In this document: one piece after another, positions 44,376 through 52,568 of the stretch
How positions within the stretch are numbered: position 1 is the first letter of the stretch
Layout of the letters: every line of letters starts with the position of its first letter
NCBI RefSeq assembly: GCF_004795915.1
Contig: NZ_CP039253.1
Span: 3,224,001-3,288,000 of the forward strand
DNA length: 64,000 nt
Origin: Rhodococcus sp. PAMC28707
GTDB lineage: Bacteria; Actinomycetota; Actinomycetes; Mycobacteriales; Mycobacteriaceae
Direction of reading: 5' to 3'
Notes under the pieces: generated by a model
What the model was told of the DNA's origin: nothing
Seen by the model: only the letters and a program-made list of their open reading frames with translations
The model's database searches: none
Position numbers and translations under genes: made by a program

Positions 44376-45545
44376 ATGTCCGAAATTGTTCTCGAAAACA
44401 TCACCAAGCTCTTCCCGGACGGCGCCGCTGCCGTCAGCGACGTGTCCATGACCATCGCGGACGGCGAGTTCATCATTCTCGTCGGGCCTTCGGGGTGTGG
44501 AAAGTCCACGACGCTGAATATGATCGCGGGCCTCGAGGACATCTCGTCCGGTGAGCTGCGTATCGCGGGGGAGCGCGTCAACGAGAAGGCTCCGAAAGAT
44601 CGCGATATCGCGATGGTGTTCCAGTCCTACGCGTTGTACCCGCACATGACGGTTCGGCAGAACATCGCGTTCCCGTTGACTCTCGCCAAGCTCAGCAAGA
44701 ACGAGATCAACGAGAAGGTGGAGGAGGCTGCGAAGATCCTCGATCTGACCCAGCACCTCGACCGTCGGCCGGCGAATCTCTCCGGCGGCCAGCGCCAGCG
44801 AGTTGCGATGGGACGCGCCATCGTTCGCACCCCCAAGGCATTCCTCATGGATGAGCCGTTGTCGAACCTCGACGCCAAGCTGCGCGTGCAGACGCGCGCA
44901 GAGATCTCCAGGCTGCAGAAGCGTTTGGGCACCACCACGGTGTACGTGACGCACGATCAGACCGAGGCCATGACGCTCGGCGATCGGGTCGTGGTGTTGC
45001 GTGGTGGACGCGTGCAGCAGATCGGCTCACCGCAGGAGCTCTACGACAAGCCCAAGAACCTGTTCGTGGGCGGCTTCATCGGATCTCCTTCGATGAACTT
45101 CGTGCCGGGACAGCTCACCGCGAACGGGGTGTCCACCGACCTCGGCGACATCGAGCTTCCATTGGACCGAATGGACTCGATCAAGTCGAAGAATCCGGGG
45201 CGTGAAGTTGTCGTCGGCATTCGCCCCGAACATTTCGAGGATGCTGCACTCATCGACGGGTACCAGAAGATCAGCGGCGCGGTCTTCACCGCGAAAGTCG
45301 ACGTTCTCGAGTCGATGGGCAGTGACAAGTACGCTTACTTCACTCTCGCGGGTGCTCAGGTCGAGTCCGCGGAACTACAGGAATTGGCTGCCGATGCGGG
45401 TATCGGCAATCTCGGTGGTGCGCAGGTCGTTGCACGGTTGGCAGCCGAGTCCAAGGCAGCCGAGGGCAGCCAGATCGAGTTGTGGTTCGATCCCGCGAAG
45501 GTGTCTGTGTTCGACCATTCGTCGGGTGCAAACCTGACCCTGTAA
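44376..45545 (+). CDS. sugC: Trehalose ABC transporter ATPase SugC
   Basis: 389 residues of the MalK/UgpC type. Walker A GPSGCGKST, MVFQSYALYPHMTVRQNIAFPL, signature NLSGGQRQRVAMGRAIVRTP, Walker B FLMDEPLSNLD, switch His in VYVTHDQTEAM. A C-terminal OB-type regulatory domain starts near residue 240 (FIGSPSMNFVPGQL). It powers trehalose recycling and may also serve other sugar importers, as MalK-like ATPases often do. Confidence 0.94.
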   Translation: MSEIVLENITKLFPDGAAAVSDVSMTIADGEFIILVGPSGCGKSTTLNMIAGLEDISSGELRIAGERVNEKAPKDRDIAMVFQSYALYPHMTVRQNIAFPLTLAKLSKNEINEKVEEAAKILDLTQHLDRRPANLSGGQRQRVAMGRAIVRTPKAFLMDEPLSNLDAKLRVQTRAEISRLQKRLGTTTVYVTHDQTEAMTLGDRVVVLRGGRVQQIGSPQELYDKPKNLFVGGFIGSPSMNFVPGQLTANGVSTDLGDIELPLDRMDSIKSKNPGREVVVGIRPEHFEDAALIDGYQKISGAVFTAKVDVLESMGSDKYAYFTLAGAQVESAELQELAADAGIGNLGGAQVVARLAAESKAAEGSQIELWFDPAKVSVFDHSSGANLTL

Positions 45546-45552
45546 GGCGGTT

Positions 45553-45598
45553 CAGGTGCGCGGAAATCTGTTGCTCACTAGGGATTTCCGCGCACCTG
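45553..45598. terminator. Bidirectional hairpin between sugC and the MFS gene
   Basis: 16-bp perfect stem (CAGGTGCGCGGAAATC at 45553-45568 against 45583-45598) with a 14-base loop. The TAG of the convergent MFS gene (45578-45580) is in the loop and its last codons form the right arm. The hairpin lies eight bases after the sugC stop. No T-run. Confidence 0.8.
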
Positions 45599-47044
45599 TG
45601 CGACCCCGCTGTCGCGCGCAACCTCGGTAACGGTTACAGGGATAGAGGGTTGCACTCGTATTGCGGTGGCAGCCAAGGCCACGATGGTGCACGCGATCGC
45701 TCCGGCGACGAATGCAAACGTATACACCGTTTCGCGTGGAATCGAGGTTCCCGCAATGGTGTAGGTGGCCAGCATGGTGGTGAGAAGTGCACTTGCAATG
45801 GACGTTCCGACGGTTCGGACGATCGAGTTGACGCTGTTCGCGACGCCGGTGTCAGAGGCGGAGACCTCGGCCATCAGCAGATTCGGTATCGCCGCGAATG
45901 CGAGGCTGACGAAGACGCTGACAATCGAAGTCGCGGCAACGACCTGCCAGGTGGCGGTGTGGAAGAAGACGAAGAACACGAAACCGAAGACTCCGATTCC
46001 ACCGCTCGTGATCAGTACCGGTCGTGCACCGAAGCGTCGGATGAATGCCCCGCTGCAGGTTGCGGCGATGACGCCGACGACAGCTCCGGGCAGCAGGTAC
46101 ACGACGCTGGCCCCGAGCACGGTTGCGCTGAAGCCGTAACCGGCGAGTTCACGAGGTGTCTGCACGAAATACGAGCTGGCAAGGAAGTTGACGAACATTC
46201 CGATACCGACGAAGAGCGTTGCGATATTCGTCGCCAGCAGCGGTCCGTGCGTGAGCAGACGCGGTGCCACGAGGGGAGCCGGCGTCTTGTTTTCGAATAT
46301 CCACCACAGTGCGAGCGTGATGGCTCCGATGATCGAGCAGGCAAGAGTGGTGACCGAGCCCCACCCCCATTCCCTGCCCTGTGTCAACGCGAGAAAAAGC
46401 AGGACCAGCGCGATTGCGAGGAGGACAGCGCCCCACCAGTCCACCGAGCCGAGGCCACTGCGCGCTCGCGCTGGAACGGCGAACCACGCGATCACGAGAG
46501 CCACGAGCACGAACACTGAGGTCAGCCAGAAGACACGGTGATAGTCGGCGCCGTCCGCGGTCAGCAATCCCGTCAGGACGAGCCCGAACCCGCCTCCGAC
46601 GCCGAGGGTGCCGGAAAGAATGGCCATCGAGCCGACCAGTTTTCTGTGCGGCATTTCGTCGCGAAGGATTGCCAGGGCGATCGGAAACAGCGCGTACGAC
46701 ACACCTTGAAGTACCCGTCCGAAGATCAGAAGTGCGAGCGAATGAGTGCTTGCGGCGACGAGGGAACCTGCGAGCACGAGCAGCAGAACACCGATGAGGA
46801 CGGGGCGTTTGCCGTGCAGGTCTGCCAATCTGCCGATTACCGGGGTCGCGACGACGGCGGCGAGGAGATTGGCAGTGATGACCCACCCGGCAGCGGTAGG
46901 GCTGACTTCGAGTTGCATCCCTATCGTTCCGACGATAGGGATGACCATCGTCTGCAGGACGGCAACCGTCATCACCACGAAGCACAGACCCGGCAGCAGT
47001 AGAACTCCCGGTCGTAGATCTTCCGTGCGAACCGCGGATGACAT
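45578..47044 (-). CDS. MFS drug exporter, 14-helix DHA2 type
   Basis: 488 residues and about 14 membrane helices. Motif A is GRLADLHGKRPVLIG (about 71-85), and motif C-like ILSGTLGVGGGFGLVLTG indicates an antiporter. TAAGWVITANLLAAVVATPVIG is typical of the DHA2 group. Likely exports a toxic organic compound using the proton gradient; the substrate is unknown. A small palindrome at 47083-47102, 39 bases upstream, may be the operator of a regulator coded elsewhere, as no regulator gene is adjacent. Confidence 0.87.
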   Translation of the reverse strand: MSSAVRTEDLRPGVLLLPGLCFVVMTVAVLQTMVIPIVGTIGMQLEVSPTAAGWVITANLLAAVVATPVIGRLADLHGKRPVLIGVLLLVLAGSLVAASTHSLALLIFGRVLQGVSYALFPIALAILRDEMPHRKLVGSMAILSGTLGVGGGFGLVLTGLLTADGADYHRVFWLTSVFVLVALVIAWFAVPARARSGLGSVDWWGAVLLAIALVLLFLALTQGREWGWGSVTTLACSIIGAITLALWWIFENKTPAPLVAPRLLTHGPLLATNIATLFVGIGMFVNFLASSYFVQTPRELAGYGFSATVLGASVVYLLPGAVVGVIAATCSGAFIRRFGARPVLITSGGIGVFGFVFFVFFHTATWQVVAATSIVSVFVSLAFAAIPNLLMAEVSASDTGVANSVNSIVRTVGTSIASALLTTMLATYTIAGTSIPRETVYTFAFVAGAIACTIVALAATAIRVQPSIPVTVTEVARDSGVAQVRGNP

Positions 47045-47082
47045 GCGGAAGAACCCCGTTTACATTTCGATGGAGCAAAGAG

Positions 47083-47102
47083 ACATCAAAAAAACTTGAT
47101 GT
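47083..47102. promoter_or_regulatory. Palindrome upstream of the MFS exporter gene
   Basis: ACATCAA at 47083-47089 and TTGATGT at 47096-47102 with the six-base spacer AAAAAC. AT-rich in a GC-rich region and 39 bases from the start codon, it looks like a binding site for a dimeric regulator (MarR or TetR size). Confidence 0.5.
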
Positions 47103-47176
47103 GTGCACCTAAATGCTTATCAGAGTTTCTTCGGAGGGGGAAGGCGCGCATGCCTCTCGCGACTGCGATGCGAGGT

Positions 47177-48034
47177 TCACGAACGTCGAGTGTCTCGCGC
47201 CCGCTCGCGGAGTTCGGAGACGATCTCGTCGTTCCAGATATGTTCGCGCACCAGGCGATACCGTTCGCGGATCATCCACAGATACGCCTCGGCGTCCGTC
47301 TTACCTTCCAAGATGTCGGCGGCGCGCACCATCCTGACGACGGGGAGATACTCTTCGCCGAACCAGCGTCGGGCAACGGTTGGGCGATCGACGAATTCGG
47401 ATAGCTCCTGGATCAGCCGGAAACCCCAGGCCTCGACGCATTCGCTCAATTCCGCATACTCGAACGGATCGGTGACCTGCACCGCGTCGCGGGCCTTGCC
47501 GACCAAGGGCACGCGGGTGAGGAAGATGCGTCGGTGATCCTTGATGAGCAGATCACCGCGTCTGTTGATGCCCTCGGGGGAGATGCGCGTGATGATCTCG
47601 GTGACCAAAGCGTCGATCGTGGTTCGGTGCATGGCGAAAGCGATGGACACCCGATGGTGGCCGTCGATAACGAAATGCATCGAGCCGATGCGATACACCT
47701 GAATCGGCGGCATGGACTCGCCGCGTCGTTGGGCGGCGGCGAGGCGCTGCCACCGCTCCCGAACCCGTGCCGAGGTCGGTCGGAAGAATCGATCGAAGTC
47801 GCGTGTGCGGTCCACGCTTCCGACGATGGAGTCGACCCGGATGACCTGCAAGCCGAGTTGGCGTTCACCCACCTTGCCGAGAGCGGCGACGACCTCGTCG
47901 AACGGCAGGATGGTGTTGACGTCGTCAGGTTGTCGACGCAACCACCCGACCAATCGTGCGATGTCGGCGCGACGGCGCTGCCGTGTGAAGTCGTTCTCCG
48001 CATCGGCGGTGGGAAAGCCGGTGTCACGTGCCAT
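47177..48034 (-). CDS. ParB/Srx-fold domain protein
   Basis: 285 residues. The ParB/Srx nucleotide-binding motif is plain: PPIQVYRIGSMHFVIDGHHRVSIAFAM (GHHR near residue 124-127). It lacks the helix-turn-helix and dimer domain of true chromosome-segregation ParB, and is not next to parA or parS. The C-terminal half (EYAELSECVEAWGFRLIQEL...AEAYLWMIRERYRLVREHIW) is charged and helical. The start overlaps the upstream metallophosphoesterase gene by 11 bases, so the two are translated together. Function unknown; nuclease or CTP/ATP-binding roles are both known for this fold. Confidence 0.75.
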   Translation of the reverse strand: MARDTGFPTADAENDFTRQRRRADIARLVGWLRRQPDDVNTILPFDEVVAALGKVGERQLGLQVIRVDSIVGSVDRTRDFDRFFRPTSARVRERWQRLAAAQRRGESMPPIQVYRIGSMHFVIDGHHRVSIAFAMHRTTIDALVTEIITRISPEGINRRGDLLIKDHRRIFLTRVPLVGKARDAVQVTDPFEYAELSECVEAWGFRLIQELSEFVDRPTVARRWFGEEYLPVVRMVRAADILEGKTDAEAYLWMIRERYRLVREHIWNDEIVSELRERARDTRRS

Positions 48035-48737
48035 GTCGTCGCCTCACGATCGTGGGTGCGTTCTCAGCTGCTCTGCCACCCGGTTCGATCTCGAGCAATG
48101 TGTATCCGACCGTGTTGAGGACGGTGGTCCCGTGCAACTCGAAGTCTTCCGGTGTCTGCCCGTGGGGGTGGATGTGGCCGTGCAGAAGCAGCTGGGGTTG
48201 CAGTGAACGGACGACGTCGTCCAGACATTCGAATCCGACGTGCGCGGGATCGGTGTCGTCGCCGACTCCGAACGGCGGGCTGTGCGTCAGGAGCACGTCC
48301 ACACCGCGCAGGTCGCCGCGCACCGTACGTTTCCACGACTCGGTGCGGGTGAGGGACCTGGCTCGGCGACGCTGTTGACGTTGAGTCCACTGGTTCGGGC
48401 CATCGTTGTACCGAATCGATCCACCTAGGCCCGCGATGCGCAACCCCGCCGCCGACACGATCGTGCGGTCCGCATTCACCGCACCTACCGGCCCTGGCCA
48501 GGCGCTGGGCAGGCCCGCGCGCATCCATCCGACCCGCCCGGACGAGTATCCCGTCAAGTCCGCGTCGTGATTTCCGGGGACGAACACGCACGGCGCATTC
48601 AACGCTTCCGTCAGATATTCCAGATATTCGAAGGGTAGGTCGCCGGCCCCGAGAACGAGGTCGACATCGAGCGAGCGCACCTGTGTGCTCCACAGGGTCT
48701 CGATAGTTTCGTCGGAGACGGCTAGGACGGAGACCAC
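48024..48737 (-). CDS. Calcineurin-like metallophosphoesterase
   Basis: About 237 residues from the GTG at 48737. Conserved metal motifs: GAGDLPFEYL (GD), VFVPGNHDAD (GNHD), LLTHSPP (His) and LLHGHIHPHG (GHIH). The first motif, normally DxH, reads SDE (VLAVSDETIETLW), so the usual His is replaced. GTGs further upstream are possible starts. It is first in a two-gene operon with the ParB-like gene and divergent from the SUFU gene. The substrate may be a nucleotide, nucleic acid or phosphoprotein. Confidence 0.8.
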   Translation of the reverse strand: MVSVLAVSDETIETLWSTQVRSLDVDLVLGAGDLPFEYLEYLTEALNAPCVFVPGNHDADLTGYSSGRVGWMRAGLPSAWPGPVGAVNADRTIVSAAGLRIAGLGGSIRYNDGPNQWTQRQQRRRARSLTRTESWKRTVRGDLRGVDVLLTHSPPFGVGDDTDPAHVGFECLDDVVRSLQPQLLLHGHIHPHGQTPEDFELHGTTVLNTVGYTLLEIEPGGRAAENAPTIVRRRHGT

Positions 48738-48812
48738 GGGCCCGACGCTACCGACAACCACCTTTCGTGATGCACCGAACGCGTCGTTCGGACCGCGGTG
48801 GTGTTGGATGGC

Positions 48813-49403
48813 ACTGTGAGCGACAGTGTCATTTCCTCGGTCCGCGCACACCTCGTCGCGCAGATCGGGGACGAGAATCCCCGCCCCTACTCGGTCACCT
48901 TCCTCGGTCTCGAATCGTTGGAAGTGCTGACATTTCTGCCGCGGCAGGATGCGTTCGCCAGATTCGCAACTCTGGGTTGCTCTCGATATCCCATGTCCGA
49001 TCCCAGTGAGATGATCGCCGACGCGACCCGCGGTCCCCGAGCCGAACTCATTCTCATCACGAGAGTCTTCGACGGTATCGACACCTCGTTCCTGCAGAAC
49101 ATCGCCAAGTTGGCGGCGTCGCCGTCGGTGGAAGGGGTGGTTCTGCGCCCCGATCTTCTGCTCGATATCGGCGAACCGTTGTGGAAGGGCGCGCCCTTCA
49201 CTGCGGTGTTGCTCGGAGACAGTGAGATCGAGGATCTGGTGCTGCCGGAGCCTGCAGAGCCGGTGAAATTTCTGCAGTTGGTTCCGATCACCAGTACCGA
49301 GGCGGCATGGGTACGACTGCGCGGTGCCGAAGCGCTTCGGGACGCATGGAAAGAAGCAGGTATCGACGTTCGCGACCCTGCCCGGTCGGCTGTGACCCTC
49401 TAG
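48813..49403 (+). CDS. Suppressor-of-fused (SUFU) domain protein
   Basis: 196 residues from the GTG at 48813; a GTG at 48798 is also open. SUFU-like pattern: YSVTFLGLESLEVLTFLPRQ, GPRAELILITRVFD, FTAVLLGDSEIEDLVLP, VKFLQLVPITSTEAAWVRLRGAEALRDAWKEAG. In bacteria these proteins are often immunity proteins or protein-interaction partners, but many stand alone with unknown role. Divergent from the metallophosphoesterase/ParB-like pair, about 75 bases apart. Confidence 0.75.
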   Translation, partial: TVSDSVISSVRAHLVAQIGDENPRPYSVTFLGLESLEVLTFLPRQDAFARFATLGCSRYPMSDPSEMIADATRGPRAELILITRVFDGIDTSFLQNIAKLAASPSVEGVVLRPDLLLDIGEPLWKGAPFTAVLLGDSEIEDLVLPEPAEPVKFLQLVPITSTEAAWVRLRGAEALRDAWKEAGIDVRDPARSAVTL

Positions 49404-49434
49404 TCACACCGAGTTCGCCGCGGCTTGCCGGCGG

Positions 49435-50532
49435 TCAGAGCCAGTTGTTGCGCCGGAACGTCGCGAACAAGCTGATACAGACGACAGCAACTACTCCGAT
49501 GACGCCGTAGTAACCGTATTTCCAATGCAGTTCCGGGATGTTGTCGAAGTTCATGCCGTAGATGCCTGCCACCATTGTCGGCACCGCGGCGATGGCCACC
49601 CACGCCGAGATCTTGCGCATGTCCATGTTCTGCTGCATCGTCACCCTCGCCAACGCAGCATCGACCAGCGAACTCAGCACCTCGTCGAATTCGGCCACCC
49701 GCTCCGCGACGAGCGTGTGGTGGTCCGCGACATCGCGCAGATACCGGCGTATCGCCTTCGGAACAGGAGTGTCCACACCCTGCACGAGCTGGCTCAACGG
49801 CGTCGAGAGAGGCGTGACCGAGCGTCGCAGCTCGACGACCTCGCGCTTGAGTAGATAGATGTTCTCGATCGGGACGTGATCGTCGGGGGAGAACACTTCC
49901 TCCTCCATCACGTCGACGTCACGTTCGATCGAAGACGTCACCGCCAGATACTCGTCGACGACGTGATCGGCGACGGCATGCAGAACCGCAGTCGGCCCCA
50001 ACGCCAGGTGCTCCGGATTCTGCTCGAGTCGATGACGCACGCCGGAGAGCCCGGAATGTTCGCCGTGCCGGACGGTCACCACGAAGTCTCGACCGAGGAA
50101 GACCATGATCTCCCCGCTCTCGACCAACTCGTTGGCCGTCGTCGCCGATTCGTGCTCGACGTAGCTCACAGTTCGGAGAACGAGAAACGAAACGTCGTCG
50201 TATCGTTCGAGTTTGGGGCGCTGGTGGGCGTGAACTGCGTCCTCCGCCATCAACTCGTGCAGGCCGTAGCACGCGGCGACACTGTTCATCTGGCTTTCGT
50301 CCGGGGCATGCAGACCGACCCAGACGAATCCGTCGCCGCGCCTGCGTACCTCGGCGATGGCAGCGGAATGAGTGAACTTGCCATCCAGCCGGACACCATC
50401 GACGTACACGGCGCAGTCGACGATGGCGCGGGCGGTCGGCACCGGGACTTTCGGCGCGCGAGCAGCAGACCGAGTAGAGGGCCGCAGCGAATGCAGGGAC
50501 GGCAGCGAAGGCCGTGGTGGTAGAGATGGCAT
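49435..50532 (-). CDS. corA: CorA-type magnesium/cobalt transporter
   Basis: 365 residues from the ATG at 50532. Long cytosolic N-domain with EDAVHAHQRPKLERYDDVSFLVLRTV, and two C-terminal membrane helices with the signature YGMNF in the loop between them. The tail is FRRNNWL. The homologue in M. tuberculosis (Rv1239c) likewise lies downstream of sugC. The frame is open for about 108 further codons upstream, but those overlap the PHP gene start and are not like CorA. The soluble MgtE/CBS protein coded at 38210 may act on the same ion. Confidence 0.93.
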   Translation of the reverse strand: MPSLPPRPSLPSLHSLRPSTRSAARAPKVPVPTARAIVDCAVYVDGVRLDGKFTHSAAIAEVRRRGDGFVWVGLHAPDESQMNSVAACYGLHELMAEDAVHAHQRPKLERYDDVSFLVLRTVSYVEHESATTANELVESGEIMVFLGRDFVVTVRHGEHSGLSGVRHRLEQNPEHLALGPTAVLHAVADHVVDEYLAVTSSIERDVDVMEEEVFSPDDHVPIENIYLLKREVVELRRSVTPLSTPLSQLVQGVDTPVPKAIRRYLRDVADHHTLVAERVAEFDEVLSSLVDAALARVTMQQNMDMRKISAWVAIAAVPTMVAGIYGMNFDNIPELHWKYGYYGVIGVVAVVCISLFATFRRNNWL

Positions 50533-50625
50533 GGCTGCACTCCTTCGTCGAGGGCGGGTTCTTCGAGGGCGGACTGTTCTGGGCGGCGAGCGACGCGCAA
50601 CTGTACGCCTGAGAGACTTTCCCTC

Positions 50626-51489
50626 GTGCGCATCGATCTTCACACTCATTCTTCCGCGTCCGACGGCACCGATACGCCGGCGGAGTTGGTTCGTGCGGCG
50701 CGCGCGGCAGGTCTCGATGTCGTTGCGCTGACCGATCACGACACTACGGCCGGTTGGGACGCGGCGCTGGAGGCGGCACCTTCCGGTCTGACCGTGGTGC
50801 GCGGAATGGAAATGTCCTGCACCGGTCGAGGCGAGGACGGTGCTCCGGTTCCGGTGCACCTGCTGGCGTACTTGTTCGATCCCGAGAACGAAGCCTTCGC
50901 GCTCGAACGTGCGCGATTGCGCGAAGAACGCAGCACGAGGATCAGACGCATGGCCGAGTTACTGGCCGTCGACTATCCCAGCATCGATCCGGAGGGCATT
51001 CTGGCAGGGACCGGCCCGTCGGCCGGCCGGCCCCACCTGGCACGTGCACTGGTCGACGCCGGCGCCGCCCCGAGCGTGCAGGCAGCGTTCGACGGCCCCT
51101 TGAGTACCAGGAGCCAGTACTACGTCCCCAAGATCGATACCCCGCTCGATCGGGCCGTGGAGATGATCGCGGCAGCGGGAGGGGTCAGCGTGCTCGCGCA
51201 CGGACGGGCCAGGACCCGGGGAAGACTGCTCGATCTCGCACAGATCCGTGAACTCGTCTCGCTCGAGCCCGGAGGAGTCGGAGGACTCGGGGGTATCGAG
51301 GTCGACCACGCCGATCACAACGCCGAGGACGCTCGGATACTCCGTGAGCTCGCCGCCGAGCTCGACCTGATCGTCACAGGCTCGTCCGACTATCACGGTG
51401 GAAACAAAGAATTGAAGCTCGGTCAGCACATGACGCACGTGGACGACTACGAGCGGCTGGTATCGCAGGCATCTGGACTGTCTGTATGA
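50626..51489 (+). CDS. PHP-domain phosphoesterase (YciV/RNase AM-like)
   Basis: 287 residues from a GTG. Metal motifs of the PHP family: IDLHTHSSASDGT, ALTDHDTTAGW, GMEMSC, SVLAHGRART, VDHADHNAED and TGSSDYHGGNK. This subfamily removes 3'-phosphate from nucleoside 3',5'-bisphosphates and trims RNA 5' ends in E. coli. Divergent from corA and overlapping marC by four bases. Confidence 0.88.
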   Translation: MRIDLHTHSSASDGTDTPAELVRAARAAGLDVVALTDHDTTAGWDAALEAAPSGLTVVRGMEMSCTGRGEDGAPVPVHLLAYLFDPENEAFALERARLREERSTRIRRMAELLAVDYPSIDPEGILAGTGPSAGRPHLARALVDAGAAPSVQAAFDGPLSTRSQYYVPKIDTPLDRAVEMIAAAGGVSVLAHGRARTRGRLLDLAQIRELVSLEPGGVGGLGGIEVDHADHNAEDARILRELAAELDLIVTGSSDYHGGNKELKLGQHMTHVDDYERLVSQASGLSV

Positions 51490-52100
51490 GCTTCGATACC
51501 ACTCTTTACCTGACGGTCCTGATCACTCTGTTCGTCATCATGGACCCACCCGGTGCCATTCCCGTCTTTCTTTCTTTGGTTGGACGCAAAAGCAAAGAAG
51601 AGCGAAATCGTGCCGCCTGGCAAGCTCCTGCGGTCTCGCTGACGGTCATCACCGTCTTCGCCATCGGTGGCCAGGCCATTCTCGGCTACCTACACATCGG
51701 AATACCGGCGCTTCAGGGCGCAGGCGGTCTGCTGCTTCTGCTCATCGCACTGTCACTGCTCACCGGCAGAGGTGCAGGTAGTGGCACCGAGGCCGAGGAA
51801 GTCAACGTCGCGCTCGTCCCCCTCGGCACCCCGCTGATGGCGGGGCCGGGTGCGATCGCAGCCGTCATCGTCTATGTCAGCCAAGCCGACGGGCGGGTCG
51901 GGTCCCTCGCAGCCGTCGCGGTTGCCATCGTCACCATTCACATACTGTTCTTCGCAGTGCTCAGATTTTCGACGGTATTGATACGAATCCTGGGTGTCGG
52001 CGGCATCACCCTGCTCGCTCGCATCGCGGGCCTACTGCTGGCTGCAATTGCCGTCCAGCTCATTGCGGACTCCGTCCGCGGCTTCATCACAGGAGGTTGA
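51486..52100 (+). CDS. MarC-family membrane protein
   Basis: 204 residues with six helices; MarC signature at the start (LITLFVIMDPPGAIPVFLSLVGRKSKEERNRAAW) and VPLGTPLMAGPGAIAAVIVY in the middle. Despite its name, the family has no proven link with multiple antibiotic resistance; transport of a small metabolite is suspected. The ATG at 51486 overlaps the PHP gene stop (ATGA). Confidence 0.88.
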   Translation: MSFDTTLYLTVLITLFVIMDPPGAIPVFLSLVGRKSKEERNRAAWQAPAVSLTVITVFAIGGQAILGYLHIGIPALQGAGGLLLLLIALSLLTGRGAGSGTEAEEVNVALVPLGTPLMAGPGAIAAVIVYVSQADGRVGSLAAVAVAIVTIHILFFAVLRFSTVLIRILGVGGITLLARIAGLLLAAIAVQLIADSVRGFITGG

Positions 52101-52105
52101 CGGGT

Positions 52106-52366
52106 GTGCTTAAAGCGTTGAGTGGGGCCGTCGCAGCAGGGCTCGTCGTCATGGCCATCCTGGTCGTGGGCGCCCAGTATCTTGGAAATCAACGTGCGTT
52201 TCCCGGGCCGGGCACGGTCTCGGTAGTGGCCCACATCGCAGCCGCAGTCGCCGCCATCGTCGTGCAGCACTTCGCCGATCATCGTCGTCGAGGTTCTTCG
52301 GCTCTCGCATCGACCGTCGTCCTTGTCATCGCAGGTGTGTTGCTCTGGACTCAGTGGTGGAGTTGA
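52106..52366 (+). CDS. Small membrane protein of unknown function
   Basis: 86 residues with three probable helices (about 5-25, 36-56 and 66-83). The GTG at 52106 is chosen because AGGAGG at 52091-52096 stands nine bases before it; the TTG at 52097 is too close to that site. It lies at the end of the PHP-marC transcript. No family recognised. About 200 bases without a gene follow up to the malic enzyme. Confidence 0.7.
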   Translation: MLKALSGAVAAGLVVMAILVVGAQYLGNQRAFPGPGTVSVVAHIAAAVAAIVVQHFADHRRRGSSALASTVVLVIAGVLLWTQWWS

Positions 52367-52568
52367 CCTCACCTGTCGGTGGCGACGACCGACATGTTGC
52401 CAACCCGCGGACCGCAGTGGCACACTGACTACTGCAGTTTTGGCGCCACCGCGCCGTACCGACTGTGCAAATCGGTTCTCCCGCAGATGCAGCCGCACGA
52501 TGGCGCGCTCGGTGACACCTCCCTCGAATTCCTGGACGGTATCGAAACCGGAGTCCATAGGAGCTAAC

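Noticed and set aside
50533-50625. Magnesium riboswitch before corA
   Set aside because: The gap to the divergent PHP gene is only 93 bases and no M-box-like conserved helices are visible.
50533-50859. Upstream extension of corA by about 108 codons
   Set aside because: It runs antisense to the PHP gene start and has no CorA-like sequence; the ATG at 50532 gives the usual length.
52367-52568. Extra small gene or structured RNA between the small membrane protein and malic enzyme
   Set aside because: An open frame of 62 codons exists but lacks a ribosome site and family-like sequence; complementary segments near 52378 and 52444 are too far apart and weak. I see only a probable promoter region here.
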